In this document: positions 62,381 to 64,000 of the stretch, piece by piece
Layout of the letters: every line of letters begins with the position of its first letter
Position numbering within the stretch: position 1 is the first letter of the stretch
DNA from: Streptomyces sp. NBC_01351
Lineage (GTDB): Bacteria; Actinomycetota; Actinomycetes; Streptomycetales; Streptomycetaceae
Direction of reading: 5' to 3'
Length of the DNA: 64,000 nucleotides
Assembly (NCBI RefSeq): GCF_036237315.1
Contig: NZ_CP108356.1
Coordinates: 3,034,501 to 3,098,500, forward strand
Translations under genes and position numbers: made by a program
Notes under the pieces: generated by a model
Told to the model about the DNA's origin: nothing
What the model saw: the letters and a program-made list of their open reading frames with translations, nothing else
Databases searched by the model: none

Positions 62381-62998
62381 ATGACGGAGAACGCGCGGAT
62401 CAAGGCGCTGGAGCAGATCATGCCGGCGACGCACGGAGCCGACGAGGACATCGACTGGCAGGCCGCCGAGGCGGCCTGGGGCACCAGGTTCCCGGCCGAT
62501 TTCGTCGCGTTCATGGGCCGCTTCGGCGCCGGCTCCATCAACGGCGAGGCGAGCGTGCTGCTGCCGCTGCCCAAGCCCGGGCTCCAGTGGGACCCGGCGC
62601 AAATGGCGGAGGAGACCGCCAACGCCCGGCAGGTCTGGGAGGCCGAGGGCGGCCGGGCCGCCTTCGACGTGGACCCGGAGGCGATCCTCGCCTGGGGCGT
62701 CACCGGCGGCGCCGACATCCTGTGCTGGCTGACCTCCGACCCCGACCCGGACCGGTGGCCGGTCCTGGTCTGCGGGCGGCACACCGCCGACTCCTTCGCC
62801 GTGTACCCGTACGGCATGGCCGAGTTCCTGTACCGGCTCTGTTCCGACGAGTTCGACGTGAGCCCCGTCAGCATCACCTTCTGGGACGGCGGCCACCTCA
62901 GCTTCGTGCACTGGCGCAAGGCCCAGCGCCGGTGGCAGGAGGGCCGCAACCCGGAGACGGGCGAGCCGGACCCCTACGCGGGCGACTTCGCCGACTAG
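62381..62998 (+). CDS. SMI1/KNR4 (SUKH) family protein
   Basis: A 205-residue soluble protein with the SUKH core: IDWQAAEAAWGTRFPADFVAFMGRFGAGSINGEASVLLP near the N-terminus and ILCWLTSDPDPDRWPVLVC. SUKH proteins are often immunity proteins to nucleic-acid toxins, but many stand alone. No toxin gene is adjacent. The ATG at 62381 follows AGGGGAGCTGC. Confidence 0.78.
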   Translation: MTENARIKALEQIMPATHGADEDIDWQAAEAAWGTRFPADFVAFMGRFGAGSINGEASVLLPLPKPGLQWDPAQMAEETANARQVWEAEGGRAAFDVDPEAILAWGVTGGADILCWLTSDPDPDRWPVLVCGRHTADSFAVYPYGMAEFLYRLCSDEFDVSPVSITFWDGGHLSFVHWRKAQRRWQEGRNPETGEPDPYAGDFAD

Positions 62999-63021
62999 TC
63001 CACGCCTTCGCACCGCCCTTC

Positions 63022-63047
63022 AGCCCGTTCCGATACCGGAAACGGGC
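63022..63047 (+). terminator. Terminator of the SUKH gene
   Basis: GCCCGTT and AACGGGC pair around a loop that itself contains CCGATACCGG, followed by TTTTC. Confidence 0.75.
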
Positions 63048-63278
63048 TTTTCGGCATGTCCCGGGATGTCTACGCGCGTCGGAATTGTGGATCACATATC
63101 GGAAAACACCATTCGGAAATGGCTCAGTTGGAGCATTGACCACAAGTGCTGCCCCAATGGAATCAACCCACCCACCTTCAGGAGAGAATTCCGGCCAACG
63201 GGCCACGGAGGGACACCCCAGCCCGGAGTGACTCATAAGTAGCATCGCCAGCCAAAAGAAATTCAGAGGAATACACCC

Positions 63279-64000
63279 GTGCGACGAAGAATTTTCGGCG
63301 CGCCCGCCACCGCGGTCGTGCTCGCTCTGCTGATACCTCTGACCGCCTGCGGTGACTCCGGAGACGCCTCGGACAGCGAGGGCACACTGCGCCTGGTGGC
63401 GGCCGAATACGGCGACACACCGGCCACGAGTTCCAAGGCGTTCTGGGACAAGGCGACGGCTGATTTCACCGCCGCCCACCCCGGAATCAAGGTCGAGGTG
63501 AGGCTCGTACCGTGGGCCGACATCGACCGTGAGGTCTCCCGCATGGTCAAGGCCGGCAAGGCGCCCGACATCGCCCTCATGGGCTCTTACTCGGACTTCG
63601 CGGCGCAGGGCAAGCTCTATTCCGCGGACGAGCTCCTCTCCGTCACCTCCGAGGCGAACTTCCTGCAGCCCCTCGCCGAGGCCGGCTCCGTCGGGAGCAC
63701 CCTCTACGGTCTGCCGTTCGTGGCGAGCAGCCGCCTGCTCTTCTACAACCAGGCGCACTTCGACAAGGCCGGAGTCAAGCCCCCCAGGACCTGGACCGAG
63801 CTGAAGTCCGTCGCGACGGCGCTCAAGAACAAGGGCGTGAAGTTCCCTTACGCCATGCCCCTGGGCCCCGAGGAGGCGCACGCCGAGGCGCTGATCTGGG
63901 AGCTGAGCAACGGCGGCGGCTACGCGGACAGCAGCGGCAACTACAGCCTGGCCTCCGAGCAGAACGTGAAGACCTGGAGCTGGGTCAAGGAGCACATGGT
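63279..64000 (+). CDS. Extracellular solute-binding lipoprotein (sugar ABC transporter), partial
   Basis: The first 240 codons are visible; the gene runs off the right edge. A lipoprotein signal with lipobox LTAC (Cys about residue 24) is followed by the family-1 binding fold: FTAAHPGIKVEVRLVPWADIDREVSRMVKAGKAPDIALMG and STLYGLPFVASSRLLFYNQAHFDKAG. It should deliver a sugar or oligosaccharide to an ABC importer encoded to the right. The GTG at 63279 follows TTCAGAGGA. Confidence 0.9.
   Translation, partial: MRRRIFGAPATAVVLALLIPLTACGDSGDASDSEGTLRLVAAEYGDTPATSSKAFWDKATADFTAAHPGIKVEVRLVPWADIDREVSRMVKAGKAPDIALMGSYSDFAAQGKLYSADELLSVTSEANFLQPLAEAGSVGSTLYGLPFVASSRLLFYNQAHFDKAGVKPPRTWTELKSVATALKNKGVKFPYAMPLGPEEAHAEALIWELSNGGGYADSSGNYSLASEQNVKTWSWVKEHM

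Noticed and set aside
1..64000. tRNA, rRNA, CRISPR array or prophage
   Set aside because: No cloverleaf, rRNA core sequence, regularly spaced repeats or integrase/capsid genes were seen on either strand.

Overview
The window is chromosomal DNA from a Streptomyces-type actinomycete. It has very high GC, G/C at most third codon positions, many GTG starts, 4-nt stop/start overlaps, a WhiB-family regulator, polyphosphate glucokinase, DUF6542/DUF4245/DUF1707 proteins and dispersed CTCAAACGCCGG palindromes. From memory, the order around ahpD-ahpC-oxyR, fumC, class I fumarase, whiB-like gene, glpX, xseB-xseA, ispH and ppgK resembles the Streptomyces core chromosome.

Positions 1-13805 are one leftward operon of 15 genes, nearly all overlapping, that reads as a biosynthetic gene cluster. 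Its last genes are a cupin, then a methionyl-tRNA-synthetase-like protein overlapping it by 4 nt, then a receptor-like protein cut by the window edge. Its first gene is an FAD-dependent D-amino-acid-oxidase-type protein. Cupin plus MetRS-like is the domain pair of the fused hydrazine synthetases (Spb40, Tri28 type) that join N6-hydroxylysine to glycine, and the oxidase matches the enzyme type that then releases hydrazinoacetic acid. Between them lie three ATP-grasp proteins (one apparently dead and truncated), an arginine-deiminase-fold hydrolase, an MFS exporter, two SDRs, a HAD phosphatase, a DRE-TIM aldolase, a mutarotase-like protein and a DapA-family lyase. I infer an N-N-bond-containing, amide-linked product with a keto-acid or sugar-like part. 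No lysine N-hydroxylase lies in the window.

Positions 14.1-17.5 kb are accessory: a PQQ-propeller lipoprotein, a tandem ABM-domain protein, a Phd/RelE-type toxin-antitoxin pair with a TGTGTACACA operator, and several similar hairpin terminators. Positions 17.6-31.3 kb are mostly housekeeping: ychF, ppgK, ispH, an APC permease, xseAB, a nitroreductase, glpX, a WhiB-like gene, a decayed TIGR03086 gene, a DUF1707 protein and class I fumarase. An unusual 441-bp nested inverted repeat sits between the permease and xseA.

Positions 31.5-38.4 kb, between the class I and class II fumarase genes, hold a four-gene WXG100/ESX-like set, a secreted protein, a glycerophosphodiesterase and a secreted SGNH hydrolase with a lectin tail. 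From 38.5 to 64 kb come fumC, a DUF402 protein, a PP2C phosphatase/anti-sigma-like kinase, a bifunctional penicillin-binding protein, an SPFH protein coupled to a ribbon-helix-helix regulator with a 16-bp palindrome upstream, a PadR-ABC-FtsX operon, oxyR/ahpCD, an AI-2E-family membrane protein, a lytic-transglycosylase-like protein, PhoH, a polyprenyl diphosphate synthase, an aldo/keto reductase, a prepilin peptidase, DUF192 and SMI1/KNR4 proteins, and the start of a sugar ABC-transporter binding lipoprotein that runs off the right edge.

No tRNA, rRNA, CRISPR array, insertion sequence or phage integrase was seen. All family assignments come from reading motifs by eye, without database searches.
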